DNA of 64,000 nt, from assembly GCF_040932035.1 (NCBI RefSeq), contig NZ_JBFRBB010000001.1, positions 620,001 to 684,000 of the forward strand. Direction: 5' to 3'. The notes under the pieces are model-generated. The model did no database searches. It was not told the DNA's origin and saw nothing but the letters and a program-made list of their open reading frames with translations. The position numbers and the translations under genes were made by a program. Source of the DNA: Hoeflea_A sp040932035 (GTDB lineage: Bacteria > Pseudomonadota > Alphaproteobacteria > Rhizobiales > Rhizobiaceae). Positions 27,903-36,864 of this stretch are shown here, piece by piece; within the stretch, counting starts at the first letter, position 1; each line of letters opens with the position of its first letter.

Positions 27903-28916
27903 ATGATGAAAAATGCAACAATATCTGCGCGTTGGTTCCCTTCTTGTGACATTAGCGCAAAACATGAGGCGATTGCGGACCGGATATTCACTGATTTTGA
28001 TCAGCAGGCCGAACAGCTTGTCGGACACGATCAGTCCTATCTCCAACTGACTCCCGGTGCATTCAGCGGTCGCTTCCTTTCCGGCTTCTTCGGCAAAGAT
28101 GTCGCAATCCACATGGAATATTGCAATCAGGCGCTGGAACAGGAGGTCAGCGGATCTCCTGGTAATTTCAGCATCGGGATATTGTTGAGCAATCGCCGGT
28201 GCTTTCGCGTCAATGGCATGGAAATGACAGGCGACAATGTGTTCATCCTGCCTCCGGACGGCCACCTTCATGTATTCAGTCCTGTTGACGGTGCTATCAT
28301 GGCGATCATCATCAGGCGCGAATTGCTGCTTGGGCATCCCGGATTGGCTTCGAAAATTGCTGATTGGATGGACGGTTTGACGAACCATGTGGAGATGCTG
28401 CATGCACCGCGGCTTGCGCAAAGACTCCGCGAAGATGCCGTTTCAGCTCTCGAAAGCGCGTCTCAGGCCAGGACCGAGGCGTCCCGTGACTTGATCGGGC
28501 GGGCACTGGTGGCCAGTATCGTCGCAAAGCTCACATTGGAATGGAGCGGCCCGCCGACCGCCAACGAATTCACCGCCGCGAAATCCTACGAGCGGTTTCA
28601 GGAATGCCGCCCGCTGCTCATTTCCGACTGGAAGCGGTTCAGCAGCACCGCCGCGTTCACAAAGTCGGTGCGGGCGTCGCGGCGGTCCGTCGAGAACGCA
28701 TTTTCCGAGAATGCGCAGGTCGGACCGCTTGGATACCTTCGTATTTTCCGGCTCCATCAGGTCAGACGTCAATTGGTCAATCCCGACTGTTTTCACCTCA
28801 GCATCGGCGATATCGCTGCCGAGCACGGCTTTTGGGACTGGAGCCGGTTCTCAAATCACTATCGCCGCCATTTTGGTGAACTGCCGTCGGAGACCAGACG
28901 CGAACTGACCATGTGA
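27903..28916 (+). CDS. AraC family transcriptional regulator
   Basis: A 337-residue protein. The first two thirds form a ligand/dimer domain without a recognised fold; an AraC_binding_2-like region is possible. The C-terminal 100 residues hold two HTH motifs; the second reads SIGDIAAEHGFWDWSRFSNHY followed by RRHFGELPSE, diagnostic for the family. ATG at 27903 or 27906. Divergent from the secreted hydrolase, its likely target. A hairpin follows the stop. Confidence 0.85.
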   Translation: MMKNATISARWFPSCDISAKHEAIADRIFTDFDQQAEQLVGHDQSYLQLTPGAFSGRFLSGFFGKDVAIHMEYCNQALEQEVSGSPGNFSIGILLSNRRCFRVNGMEMTGDNVFILPPDGHLHVFSPVDGAIMAIIIRRELLLGHPGLASKIADWMDGLTNHVEMLHAPRLAQRLREDAVSALESASQARTEASRDLIGRALVASIVAKLTLEWSGPPTANEFTAAKSYERFQECRPLLISDWKRFSSTAAFTKSVRASRRSVENAFSENAQVGPLGYLRIFRLHQVRRQLVNPDCFHLSIGDIAAEHGFWDWSRFSNHYRRHFGELPSETRRELTM

Positions 28917-28944
28917 ATTTAGCCCCGGTAGGGTATAGCGTAGA

Positions 28945-28969
28945 AACGGGACGGACGATCCGTCCCGTT
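28945..28969. terminator. Hairpin between convergent araC-type gene and hutU
   Basis: A perfect 11-bp stem AACGGGACGGA / TCCGTCCCGTT with a 3-nt loop lies between two converging genes. No T tract follows, so termination is inferred from position and stability. Confidence 0.6.
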
Positions 28970-28989
28970 ACCTGGCGGTCGGCAAAGAT

Positions 28990-30663
28990 CTAGTTGCCGA
29001 GGATCCCCGGCAGGCGCAGGCCGTTTTCGCGGGCGCATTCGATGGCGATGTCGTAGCCCGCATCGGCGTGGCGCATGACGCCGGTCGCCGGATCGTTCCA
29101 CAAAACCCGGCCGATGCGCTCGGAAGCCTCGTCGGTTCCGTCACAGCAGATCACCATGCCGGAATGCTGCGAAAAGCCCATGCCAACGCCGCCCCCGTGA
29201 TGCAGGCTGACCCAGGTGGCACCCGAGGCGCAGTTTAACAGCGCGTTCAGCAGCGGCCAGTCGGATACGGCGTCGGAGCCGTCCTTCATGGCTTCTGTCT
29301 CGCGGTTGGGCGAGGCGACTGAACCGGAATCGAGATGGTCGCGGCCGATGACGACCGGCGCTTTCAACTCGCCGCTCTTGACCATCTCGTTGAAGGCGAG
29401 GCCGAGGCGGTGGCGCTGTCCGAGCCCGACCCAGCAGATGCGGGCGGGAAGGCCCTGGAAGGCGATGCGCTCGCGGGCCATGTCGAGCCAGTTGTGCAGG
29501 TGCTTATCGTCCGGGATCAGTTCCTTGACCTTCTCGTCGGTGCGGTAGATGTCCTCCGGATCGCCTGACAGGGCCGCCCAGCGGAACGGTCCCACGCCAC
29601 GGCAAAACAGCGGCCTGATATAGGCCGGCACGAAACCCGGAAATGCGAACGCATCCTCGAGGCCTTCGTCGAAGGCGACCTGGCGTATATTGTTGCCGTA
29701 GTCGAGCGTCGGAACATCCATGTTGCAGAAGTCGACCATGGCCGCGACATGGATTTTCATCGATGCCCGTGCGGCCGCTTCCACTGCCTTCGGATCGCTC
29801 TCGCGCTTTTCGTTCCATTCGGCAAGGGTCCATCCGAGCGGCAGATAGCCGTTGACCGGGTCATGGGCGGATGTCTGATCCGTGACCATGTCCGGCCGTA
29901 TGCCGCGGCGCACGAGTTCGGGAACAATGTCAGCCGTATTGCCGAGCAGACCGACCGATTTAGCTTGGCCAGCTGCCGTCCAGCGCTCGATCATTGCAAG
30001 CGCCTCGTCCAACGTCTCGGTCTTTTCATCGAGATAACGGGTACGCAGCCGGAAGTCGATCCGGTCAGGATCGCACTCGACGGCAAGCATGCATGCCCCG
30101 GCCATGGTCGCGGCGAGCGGCTGTGCGCCACCCATGCCGCCGAGCCCGCCGGTCAGGATCCACTTGCCTTTCAGATTGCCGCCGTAGTGCTGGCGGCCGG
30201 CCTCGGCGAATGTCTCATAGGTGCCCTGGACGATGCCCTGGCTGCCGATATAGATCCACGAACCGGCCGTCATCTGGCCGTACATCATCAGGCCCTTCTT
30301 ATCGAGCTCGTTGAAATGGTCCCAGTTGGCCCAGTGCGGCACGAGGTTCGAGTTGGCGATCAGCACGCGCGGGGCATCCGCATGGGTGCGGAAAATGCCG
30401 ACCGGCTTGCCCGACTGCACCAGCAGGGTCTCGTTGTCTTCCAGCGTCTTCAGGCTGGCGACGATCTTGTCGAAGGCATCCCAGTTGCGCGCTGCGCGGC
30501 CGATGCCGCCGTAAACGGTCAGTTCATGGGGGTTTTCTGCCACATCGGGATGCAGATTGTTCATCAGCATGCGCATCGGCGCTTCGGTCAGCCAGGATTT
30601 TGCGCTGATTTCGGGGCCTGTCGGCGGGTAGATGTCGCGAATATTGTGCCGCGGGTCACTCAT
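28990..30663 (-). CDS. hutU: Urocanate hydratase
   Basis: Converts urocanate to imidazolonepropionate, step 2 of histidine degradation, using bound NAD+. It is 557 residues, the usual length. Landmarks: TGPEISAKSWLTEAPMR at the start, QSGKPVGIFRTH, GGLGGMGGAQPLA for NAD+ binding and the active-site region GLPARICWVGLGQRHR. ATG at 30663 has AAGGAAC upstream. Last gene of the hutI-hutH-hutG-orf-hutU operon. Confidence 0.97.
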   Translation of the reverse strand: MSDPRHNIRDIYPPTGPEISAKSWLTEAPMRMLMNNLHPDVAENPHELTVYGGIGRAARNWDAFDKIVASLKTLEDNETLLVQSGKPVGIFRTHADAPRVLIANSNLVPHWANWDHFNELDKKGLMMYGQMTAGSWIYIGSQGIVQGTYETFAEAGRQHYGGNLKGKWILTGGLGGMGGAQPLAATMAGACMLAVECDPDRIDFRLRTRYLDEKTETLDEALAMIERWTAAGQAKSVGLLGNTADIVPELVRRGIRPDMVTDQTSAHDPVNGYLPLGWTLAEWNEKRESDPKAVEAAARASMKIHVAAMVDFCNMDVPTLDYGNNIRQVAFDEGLEDAFAFPGFVPAYIRPLFCRGVGPFRWAALSGDPEDIYRTDEKVKELIPDDKHLHNWLDMARERIAFQGLPARICWVGLGQRHRLGLAFNEMVKSGELKAPVVIGRDHLDSGSVASPNRETEAMKDGSDAVSDWPLLNALLNCASGATWVSLHHGGGVGMGFSQHSGMVICCDGTDEASERIGRVLWNDPATGVMRHADAGYDIAIECARENGLRLPGILGN

Positions 30664-30680
30664 TGTCTTGTTCCTTGCAA

Positions 30681-31043
30681 TCACTGTGCTTTCGGCATGA
30701 TGAAATTGATCGTTTTGTCGCCTAGCTGGGCGTCAACCCAGATAATGCGATCGGGGCTTTCGCTCTCGCTCTTTTCGAAATGGACTTCGTAGCAGCGCCA
30801 CGCGCCTGACGGCGGCCAGGTGGAGCAGTAAAAATCGCCCCGTACCCGCCATCGGCCGTTGCTGACCCGCCCGTCTTGCGTAAAAACCGTTCCGCCATCG
30901 GCGGCAAAGGTCTGCTTGATCGAACCGATCGACGCGGTGATTTCGGGAAGCAGGGAGGCGATTTCCTTGCCGGATAGCCGGCGTTCCTCGGCCAGGGCCG
31001 GGATGCTGACGAAAAGCACGATCAATGTGGCGAGAACGCGCAT
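30681..31043 (-). CDS. Small secreted protein inside the hut operon
   Basis: A 120-residue protein with a Sec signal (MRVLATLIVLFVSIPALA, cleavage near residue 18). The mature part has two Cys (DFYCSTW, AWRCYE) that could form a disulfide and looks mostly beta. It sits between hutG (1 bp gap) and hutU (17 bp gap) on the same strand, so it is co-transcribed. I do not recognise the family, and no known step of histidine degradation is periplasmic. The longer frame start at 31106 overlaps hutG and is rejected. Confidence 0.7.
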   Translation of the reverse strand: MRVLATLIVLFVSIPALAEERRLSGKEIASLLPEITASIGSIKQTFAADGGTVFTQDGRVSNGRWRVRGDFYCSTWPPSGAWRCYEVHFEKSESESPDRIIWVDAQLGDKTINFIMPKAQ

Positions 31044-31044
31044 A

Positions 31045-31854
31045 TCAATCCTTCCCTTCTGCCGCTTCCAGCGCCCAGCGCTCGATGCCTGAAAGGACAT
31101 CGCCAAGAGGCTTCCTCAGGCGGCCCGATTTTTCCGTATCGAGATCGTAGGGATGGGCTTCCGTTTCCAGATGGGTCCTTTGCGCCAGTTCCATCTGGAT
31201 CGCATGGACGCCGGTTTGCGGCTGACCATAGTGACGGGTTGTCCAGCCGCCCTTGAAGCGGCCATTGAGGACGCTTGTATAGCCTTCCGCATTGCCGCAG
31301 ATATCAGCCACAATTCTTGTTATTTCGGGCGCGCAAGTCGTGCCGCCATTGTCGCCTATATTGAAATCGGGAAGCGTTCCTTCAAAAAGGAATGGCACGA
31401 CGGAACGGATAGAGTGGCAATCGTATAAAACGGCAATGCCGTGTTTTTCGCGCACCCGCTCGATTTCCGCGGTCATTGCCGCGTGATAGGGCGCATGAAA
31501 TGCCTTGCGCCGTGCTTCGATCTCCGCGTTGTCCGGCTCCATGCCTTCGCGATAAAGCGGATTATCGTCGAAATCGATGAGCGGGCACAGCGTTGTCGTG
31601 TTCTGTCCCGGATAAAGGCTCTTGCCCGACGGATCGCGATTGGCGTCGATGACGTAACGGTGGAAGGTCGCCCGCACGGTGGTCGCGCCTGGCAGCAAGT
31701 TCTTGTAAAGGCGGTGGATGTTCCAGTCGGTATCGGTCAGCGCCCGGCCGGTTTCGTTGAGCTTTGCCCAGATGTCATCAGGCACATGAAGGCCGGTATG
31801 CGGTAGTCCCAGGATAACGGGGCTGTCGCCCCGGACAACGTCAACCGGTTCCAT
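31045..31854 (-). CDS. hutG: N-formylglutamate deformylase (amidohydrolase)
   Basis: Hydrolyses N-formylglutamate to formate and glutamate, the last step of the HutF/HutG branch. The 269-residue protein of the N-formylglutamate amidohydrolase family has GLPHTGLHVP, TDWNIHRLY, HRYVIDANRDPSGKSLYP and LYDCHSIRS. The ATG overlaps the hutH stop (ATGA). The presence of hutF across the operator shows this organism uses the two-step deimination/deformylation route, not formiminoglutamase. Confidence 0.93.
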   Translation of the reverse strand: MEPVDVVRGDSPVILGLPHTGLHVPDDIWAKLNETGRALTDTDWNIHRLYKNLLPGATTVRATFHRYVIDANRDPSGKSLYPGQNTTTLCPLIDFDDNPLYREGMEPDNAEIEARRKAFHAPYHAAMTAEIERVREKHGIAVLYDCHSIRSVVPFLFEGTLPDFNIGDNGGTTCAPEITRIVADICGNAEGYTSVLNGRFKGGWTTRHYGQPQTGVHAIQMELAQRTHLETEAHPYDLDTEKSGRLRKPLGDVLSGIERWALEAAEGKD

Positions 31855-33404
31855 CAGGCTGCCTCCGTTCCGAGCGGCGCGACAAGATCGATGCCGCATC
31901 GATCGACCAATGTGCGGTTTCGCACAAGTACAGCGGCGCTTTCCAGATCACCGGCGAGGTAGCGGTCGTCACCCAGCGCTTCGACCTCCTGGCGCAATCC
32001 GTCGATCGCATTCTGCAGTGGCGCGCTGGTTTTCAGCGGAGCACGGAATTCGACACCCTGCGCGGCGCACAGAAGCTCGATGCCGAGGATGCGTCCGAGA
32101 TTATCGTTCATATCGGCAAGCCGACGCGCGCCATGGGCCGCCATGGAGACATGGTCCTCCTGATTGGCGCTTGTCGGCGTACTGTCGGTCGAGCAGGGAT
32201 TTGCACGCTGCTTGTTTTCGCTCATCAGCGCCGCACTGGTCACTTCCGCAATCATCAGCCCCGAATTCAGGCCTGGCTCCGGTGTCAAAAACGGCGGCAG
32301 ATCGAAGCTCAGCGTCGGATCGACCATCAGCGCGATACGCCGCTGCGAGATGGCGCCGATCTCGGCAATCGCCAGTGCAATCTGGTCGGCCGCAAATGCC
32401 GTCGGTTCGGCGTGGAAATTGCCGCCCGAAATCACGTCGCCCGTATCGGTGATGACCAGCGGGTTGTCGGTGACCGCGTTTGCCTCGATCTCCAGGGTGG
32501 TGCCTGCCTGACGCAGAAGGTCGAGACATGCGCCGGTCACCTGCGGCTGGCAGCGGATGCAGTAGGGGTCCTGCACGCGCGTATCGCCTTCGCGATGGCT
32601 TTCGCGGATTTCAGAGCCGTCCATCAGGTGACGGATGGCCGCCGCCGCCTCGATCTGGCCGCGATGGCCGCGCAGCGTGTGGATTTCCGGTCGCGTCGGC
32701 GCGGTCGAGCCCATGATGGCATCTGTCGACAATGCACTCACCAGAAGGGCATTTTCAGCACAACGCCAGGCTTCAAAAAGCTCGGCCAGCGCATAGGCGG
32801 TAGAAAACTGGGTGCCGTTGATGAAAGCGAGGCCCTCTTTCGGGCCGAGCGCTATCGGTGCAAGCCCAGCGGCTTCGAGCGCCGCGCGGCCGGACATGAT
32901 CTCGCCGCCGAATTCGGCCTCGCCTTCGCCGATAACGACCGCAGTCATGTGGGCGAGGGGGGCCAGATCGCCCGATGCGCCAACCGACCCTTGTGCCGGA
33001 ATGATAGGCGTAACCTTGCGCTCCAGCATCTGCTCGACGAGAGCAATCAGCTCCCAGCGCACACCGGATGCGCCGCGGCACAGCGACAGGAGCTTGAGGA
33101 TCATCATGAGGCGGACAATGCGCTCGGGTATCGCCGGTCCGACACCGCAGCAGTGCGACCGAATGAGGTTGCGCTGCAACGTGGCGGTATGCCGGGGTGC
33201 GATCTTGACACTTGCCAGCTTGCCGAAACCCGTATTGACCCCATAGATCGGCTCGTCGCTGCCTGCGACCGATTCGATCAGCGCGGACGCAGTATCGACC
33301 GCGGCGCGGCATGCCGGGTCGACGGCGACCTGTGCCTTGTTCCAGTAGATGTCTTCAAGTTGATGCAGCGACATGTTTCCGGGCTGCAGGACGACGGCAC
33401 TCAT
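31854..33404 (-). CDS. hutH: Histidine ammonia-lyase
   Basis: Eliminates ammonia from histidine to give urocanate. The 516-residue protein carries the Ala-Ser-Gly triad in GSVGASGDLAPLAH near residue 148 that forms the MIO prosthetic group. YGVNTGFG near 60, QDPYCIRCQPQV near 290 and NFHAEP near 335 are also present. Overlaps of ATGA type link it to hutI upstream and hutG downstream. Confidence 0.97.
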   Translation of the reverse strand: MSAVVLQPGNMSLHQLEDIYWNKAQVAVDPACRAAVDTASALIESVAGSDEPIYGVNTGFGKLASVKIAPRHTATLQRNLIRSHCCGVGPAIPERIVRLMMILKLLSLCRGASGVRWELIALVEQMLERKVTPIIPAQGSVGASGDLAPLAHMTAVVIGEGEAEFGGEIMSGRAALEAAGLAPIALGPKEGLAFINGTQFSTAYALAELFEAWRCAENALLVSALSTDAIMGSTAPTRPEIHTLRGHRGQIEAAAAIRHLMDGSEIRESHREGDTRVQDPYCIRCQPQVTGACLDLLRQAGTTLEIEANAVTDNPLVITDTGDVISGGNFHAEPTAFAADQIALAIAEIGAISQRRIALMVDPTLSFDLPPFLTPEPGLNSGLMIAEVTSAALMSENKQRANPCSTDSTPTSANQEDHVSMAAHGARRLADMNDNLGRILGIELLCAAQGVEFRAPLKTSAPLQNAIDGLRQEVEALGDDRYLAGDLESAAVLVRNRTLVDRCGIDLVAPLGTEAA

Positions 33405-34606
33405 GACAGGTCTCCCACAATACGCTTGGCCAGCGGATTATAACCGATGCGGTAGGAAAGTTCCGCCGGGTGAGCGACGTTCCAGACGGCAAGCTCGGAG
33501 CGTTTTCCCGGTTCGATCGTTCCGCTATTGGTCAATCCGAGTGCGCGGGCGGCTTCCCGCGTTGCGCCTGCCAGCGCCTCTTCCGGCGTCATGCGGAAAA
33601 GCGTGCAGGCCATGTTCATCGACAAGAGCAGTGATGTGACGGGAGAGGAGCCCGGATTGCAATCCGTCGCGACCGCCATGCCGACACCGTGCTTGCGGAA
33701 AAGATCTATCGGCGGCTTTTGTGTTTCGCGCAGCGTATAAAAGGCGCCCGGAAGCATCACGGCAACGCAGCCGGCGGCTTTCATCGCCGCAACGCCTGTC
33801 TCGTCGAGATATTCGAGATGATCTGCCGAAAGTGCGTTGAAGCGCGCAGCTAATTCCGCCCCGCCGAGATTGGAAAGCTGCTCGGCGTGCAGCTTGACCG
33901 GAAGCCCAAGCGCGCTTGCCTTTTCAAACACACGCTCGATCTGCGCCGGCGTAAAGGCAATGCCTTCGCAAAACCCGTCGACGGCGTCGACAAGGCCTTG
34001 CTCATTGGCCGCCTCGAGGGCGGGAATGCAGACCTCGTCGATATAGGCGTCCGGCTGGCCCTTATATTCGGGCGGAACCGCATGGGCGCCGAGAAAGCTG
34101 GCGCGCACGCGAACGTTCCGCTCGGCGGCAACCAACCGGGCCGTCTTCAGCATCCGCAGTTCGGTGTCGACATCGAGCCCGTAGCCGGATTTGATCTCGA
34201 TTGTCGAAACGCCCTCGGCAAGCAGATGATCGACACGGTTGAGAGCGGATGCGAGCAGTCTTTCTTCGCTTGCCTCACGCGTTGCCGAAACAGTCGAAAT
34301 GATGCCGCCGCCGGCGCGCGCTATTTCCTCGTAGGAGGCACCTTCGAGGCGCATTTCGAATTCACGCGCCCTGTTTCCGCCTGCAACGATATGGGTGTGA
34401 CAGTCGATGAGGGCAGGCGTAATCAAACGCTCCTCCATATCTTCTGCCTCCAGCTGCCGAAATTGCGCCGGTAATTCGCCAGCCGGACCCACCCAGGCTA
34501 TCTTGTCGTCTTCGACGGCCAGCGCACCATGTTCCACAAGCCCATAGGCAGGTGTTCCGCCAGCCATCGTTGCGATTGTTGCATTTGTCAGGACAAATTC
34601 GGCCAT
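33401..34606 (-). CDS. hutI: Imidazolonepropionase
   Basis: Opens the imidazolone ring to formiminoglutamate. The 401-residue amidohydrolase has CHTHIVAGGNRAREFEMR near residue 75, EIKSGYGLD near 150, KLHAEQLSNLGG near 240 and ATDCNPGSSP near 315. The ATG at 34606 matches family starts; an upstream frame start at 34636 has no ribosome site. It is first in the leftward hut operon, facing hutF across the operator. Confidence 0.96.
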   Translation of the reverse strand: MAEFVLTNATIATMAGGTPAYGLVEHGALAVEDDKIAWVGPAGELPAQFRQLEAEDMEERLITPALIDCHTHIVAGGNRAREFEMRLEGASYEEIARAGGGIISTVSATREASEERLLASALNRVDHLLAEGVSTIEIKSGYGLDVDTELRMLKTARLVAAERNVRVRASFLGAHAVPPEYKGQPDAYIDEVCIPALEAANEQGLVDAVDGFCEGIAFTPAQIERVFEKASALGLPVKLHAEQLSNLGGAELAARFNALSADHLEYLDETGVAAMKAAGCVAVMLPGAFYTLRETQKPPIDLFRKHGVGMAVATDCNPGSSPVTSLLLSMNMACTLFRMTPEEALAGATREAARALGLTNSGTIEPGKRSELAVWNVAHPAELSYRIGYNPLAKRIVGDLS

Positions 34607-34641
34607 GGGTGAATTTCTTTCGGCTTTCGCTTGCAATCGTG

Positions 34642-34659
34642 ATTATGTATATTCATAAT
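34642..34659. promoter_or_regulatory. Probable HutC operator
   Basis: ATTATGTATATTCATAAT is an 18-bp palindrome with one mismatched pair, midway in the 82-bp spacer between hutI and hutF. GntR/HutC repressors bind A/T-rich palindromes of this size, and hutC is the second gene on the right. One site could control both operons. Confidence 0.7.
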
Positions 34660-34688
34660 AAAATTATGTCAACGATATTGGAACGACT

Positions 34689-36059
34689 ATGACCACGCTT
34701 TTTGCCGAACGCGCCCTGCTCCCCGAGGGATGGGCCAGCAATGTCCGCATCGTTGTCGATGACACTGGTCACATCGCCAGTGTATCCAAAGATAGCGCAG
34801 CCGAGGCGCAGGACGAAAAGCTCGGCGCAAAGTTCCTGTTGCCGGCACCGTCGAACCTGCACAGCCATGCCTTTCAGCGCGCCATGGCAGGCATGACGGA
34901 ATACCGTTCGGCCCGTCACGACGACTTCTGGAGCTGGCGCACATTGATGTACCGCTTCCTTGACGTTCTGACGCCTGATCAGATCGAGGCCATTGCAGCA
35001 CTGGTCTATGTCGAGATGCAGGAAGCTGGTTACGCGGCTGTTGGCGAATTCCACTATGTCCATCACCGTCCGGGCGGTGGAACCTATGACAATATTGCAG
35101 AACTTTCAGAGCGCATTTTTGCGGCGGTGAAGGAAACCGGGATCGGCCTTACGCACCTGCCGGTTCTTTACACCTATGGCGGCGCGGACAAACAGCCGCT
35201 CAAGGGCGGCCAGCAGCGTTTCGGCTGCGATCTTGAACGGTTCGTGAAACTGCACGAGGCTGCGCGTGCCGGATTACGCAATCTCCACACAGACAGCGCC
35301 ATGGGTGTCGCGCCCCATTCCTTGCGCGCCACCGATCCGGAACAGCTCAAGGAAATAGAAAACCTGTTTGCCGACGGACCGGTTCACATCCACGCCGCTG
35401 AGCAAGTGCGCGAAGTCGAGGATGTGGAAGCCTGGCTTGGTGCGCGCCCGGTCGAATGGCTGCTGGACAATGCCGGCGTCAATCAGCGCTGGTGTCTCAT
35501 CCATGCAACGCAGATGAACGCGGCGGAAACCAGCGGCCTGGCGAAATCGGGAGCGGTCGCCGGACTTTGCCCGATCACCGAGGCCAATCTCGGCGATGGC
35601 ATCTTCAATGCACAGGCCTTTTTTGCCGATGGCGGGCATTTTGGCGTCGGCTCGGACTCCAACATCCGCATTTCGCTGGCGGAGGAACTGCGTCAGCTGG
35701 AATACAGCCAGCGTCTGAAACACAAGGCACGCAATGTCCTGGCGAGCAGCGCGTCAACCGGCGAAAATCTATATATGAAAGCAGCTATCGGCAGCGCCCG
35801 TGCGCTCGGGCGCAACAGCGGTGTGATCGAAAAAGGCCGACTGGCCGACATTGTCGCGATCGACGCCGGTGATATGGCGTTTTGCGGGTTGAAGGAATAC
35901 CAGTTGCTGGACGGGTGGATCTTTGCCGCTGACGATGGGGTTGTCAGCGATGTCTGGTCCGCGGGGCGACACTGCGTGAAAAATGGGCATCATATAAAGC
36001 GCGATTCGGTGGAACGCTGGTATCGCAAGGTGCTTGGCGAACTGATGGATCAGATCTGA
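34689..36059 (+). CDS. hutF: Formimidoylglutamate deiminase
   Basis: Deiminates N-formimino-L-glutamate to N-formylglutamate, the substrate of HutG. The 456-residue amidohydrolase has PSNLHSHAFQRAMAG near residue 55, GEFHYVHH near 120, HIHAAEQ near 235 and GVGSDSNIRIS near 320. Starts at ATG 34689, 30 bp from the operator, and is followed by hutC at 17 bp. Confidence 0.95.
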   Translation: MTTLFAERALLPEGWASNVRIVVDDTGHIASVSKDSAAEAQDEKLGAKFLLPAPSNLHSHAFQRAMAGMTEYRSARHDDFWSWRTLMYRFLDVLTPDQIEAIAALVYVEMQEAGYAAVGEFHYVHHRPGGGTYDNIAELSERIFAAVKETGIGLTHLPVLYTYGGADKQPLKGGQQRFGCDLERFVKLHEAARAGLRNLHTDSAMGVAPHSLRATDPEQLKEIENLFADGPVHIHAAEQVREVEDVEAWLGARPVEWLLDNAGVNQRWCLIHATQMNAAETSGLAKSGAVAGLCPITEANLGDGIFNAQAFFADGGHFGVGSDSNIRISLAEELRQLEYSQRLKHKARNVLASSASTGENLYMKAAIGSARALGRNSGVIEKGRLADIVAIDAGDMAFCGLKEYQLLDGWIFAADDGVVSDVWSAGRHCVKNGHHIKRDSVERWYRKVLGELMDQI

Positions 36060-36076
36060 CCGGAAGACGACTGACG

Positions 36077-36784
36077 ATGCGCTCCTACAAGGACATTCAC
36101 AACATTCTGCTGGACCGCATCAAGAGCGGCGAATGGCAGCCCGGTGCCCTTGTTCCCGCCGAAGCCGACCTTGCCCGGGAGTTCGGCTGTACGCGTGTCA
36201 CCGTCAACCGCGCCATGCAGGCGCTGGCCGATTCCGGCCTGCTTGAGCGCCGCCGCAAGGCCGGCACGCGCGTTGTCCAGCGCATGACACGCGACGCCGT
36301 ATTCCAGATTCCTATTGTTCGTCACGAGATCGAGCAGCGCGGCGGCAACTACAAATATCTGCTGATCAACCGCGAGGAAGTGACGCCGCCTCAAAAGGTG
36401 AAAGCGGAAATGAAGCTTTCGGGTGACGAAGCCGTCCTGCACGTGCTCAGCCTGCATTTTGCCGATGGCGAGCCTTACCAGCTTGAGGATCGCTGGATCG
36501 ACATCAACACCGTTCCGCAGGCCCGCAACGAGCCGTTCGACACGCTCAGCCCGAATGAGTGGCTGCTGCGCGAAATTCCCTACACCAATGCGGAGCATGT
36601 ATTCCGCGCCGCCCAGCCTCTCGCCGGGGAACAGGAGCAGCTCGGCCTTTCTGAGAACGAGCCGGTCTTCATAATCGAACGCACCACCTGGCTTTCCGAT
36701 CAGGCCGTGACCCATGTGCGGCTGGTGCATCCGGCAAACAGTTTCCGGCTGGTGACCCGCGACCAGCACGGCGGGGCAATCTGA
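36077..36784 (+). CDS. hutC: Histidine utilisation repressor, GntR/HutC family
   Basis: A 235-residue GntR regulator that represses hut genes and is released by urocanate in studied species. The winged HTH (residues 1-70) reads YKDIHNILLDRIKSGEW, with recognition helix in REFGCTRVTVNRAMQAL. The C-terminal UTRA domain has QLEDRWIDINTVP. It is co-transcribed with hutF and thus autoregulated through the palindrome at 34642. Confidence 0.95.
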   Translation: MRSYKDIHNILLDRIKSGEWQPGALVPAEADLAREFGCTRVTVNRAMQALADSGLLERRRKAGTRVVQRMTRDAVFQIPIVRHEIEQRGGNYKYLLINREEVTPPQKVKAEMKLSGDEAVLHVLSLHFADGEPYQLEDRWIDINTVPQARNEPFDTLSPNEWLLREIPYTNAEHVFRAAQPLAGEQEQLGLSENEPVFIIERTTWLSDQAVTHVRLVHPANSFRLVTRDQHGGAI

Positions 36785-36864
36785 ACATATAGCGTCGCAC
36801 TTTTGCATTGACGCAGCCCGGCGAAATCAGCAACCTGACCGCTTCCACGCATGCGGGGGACATT

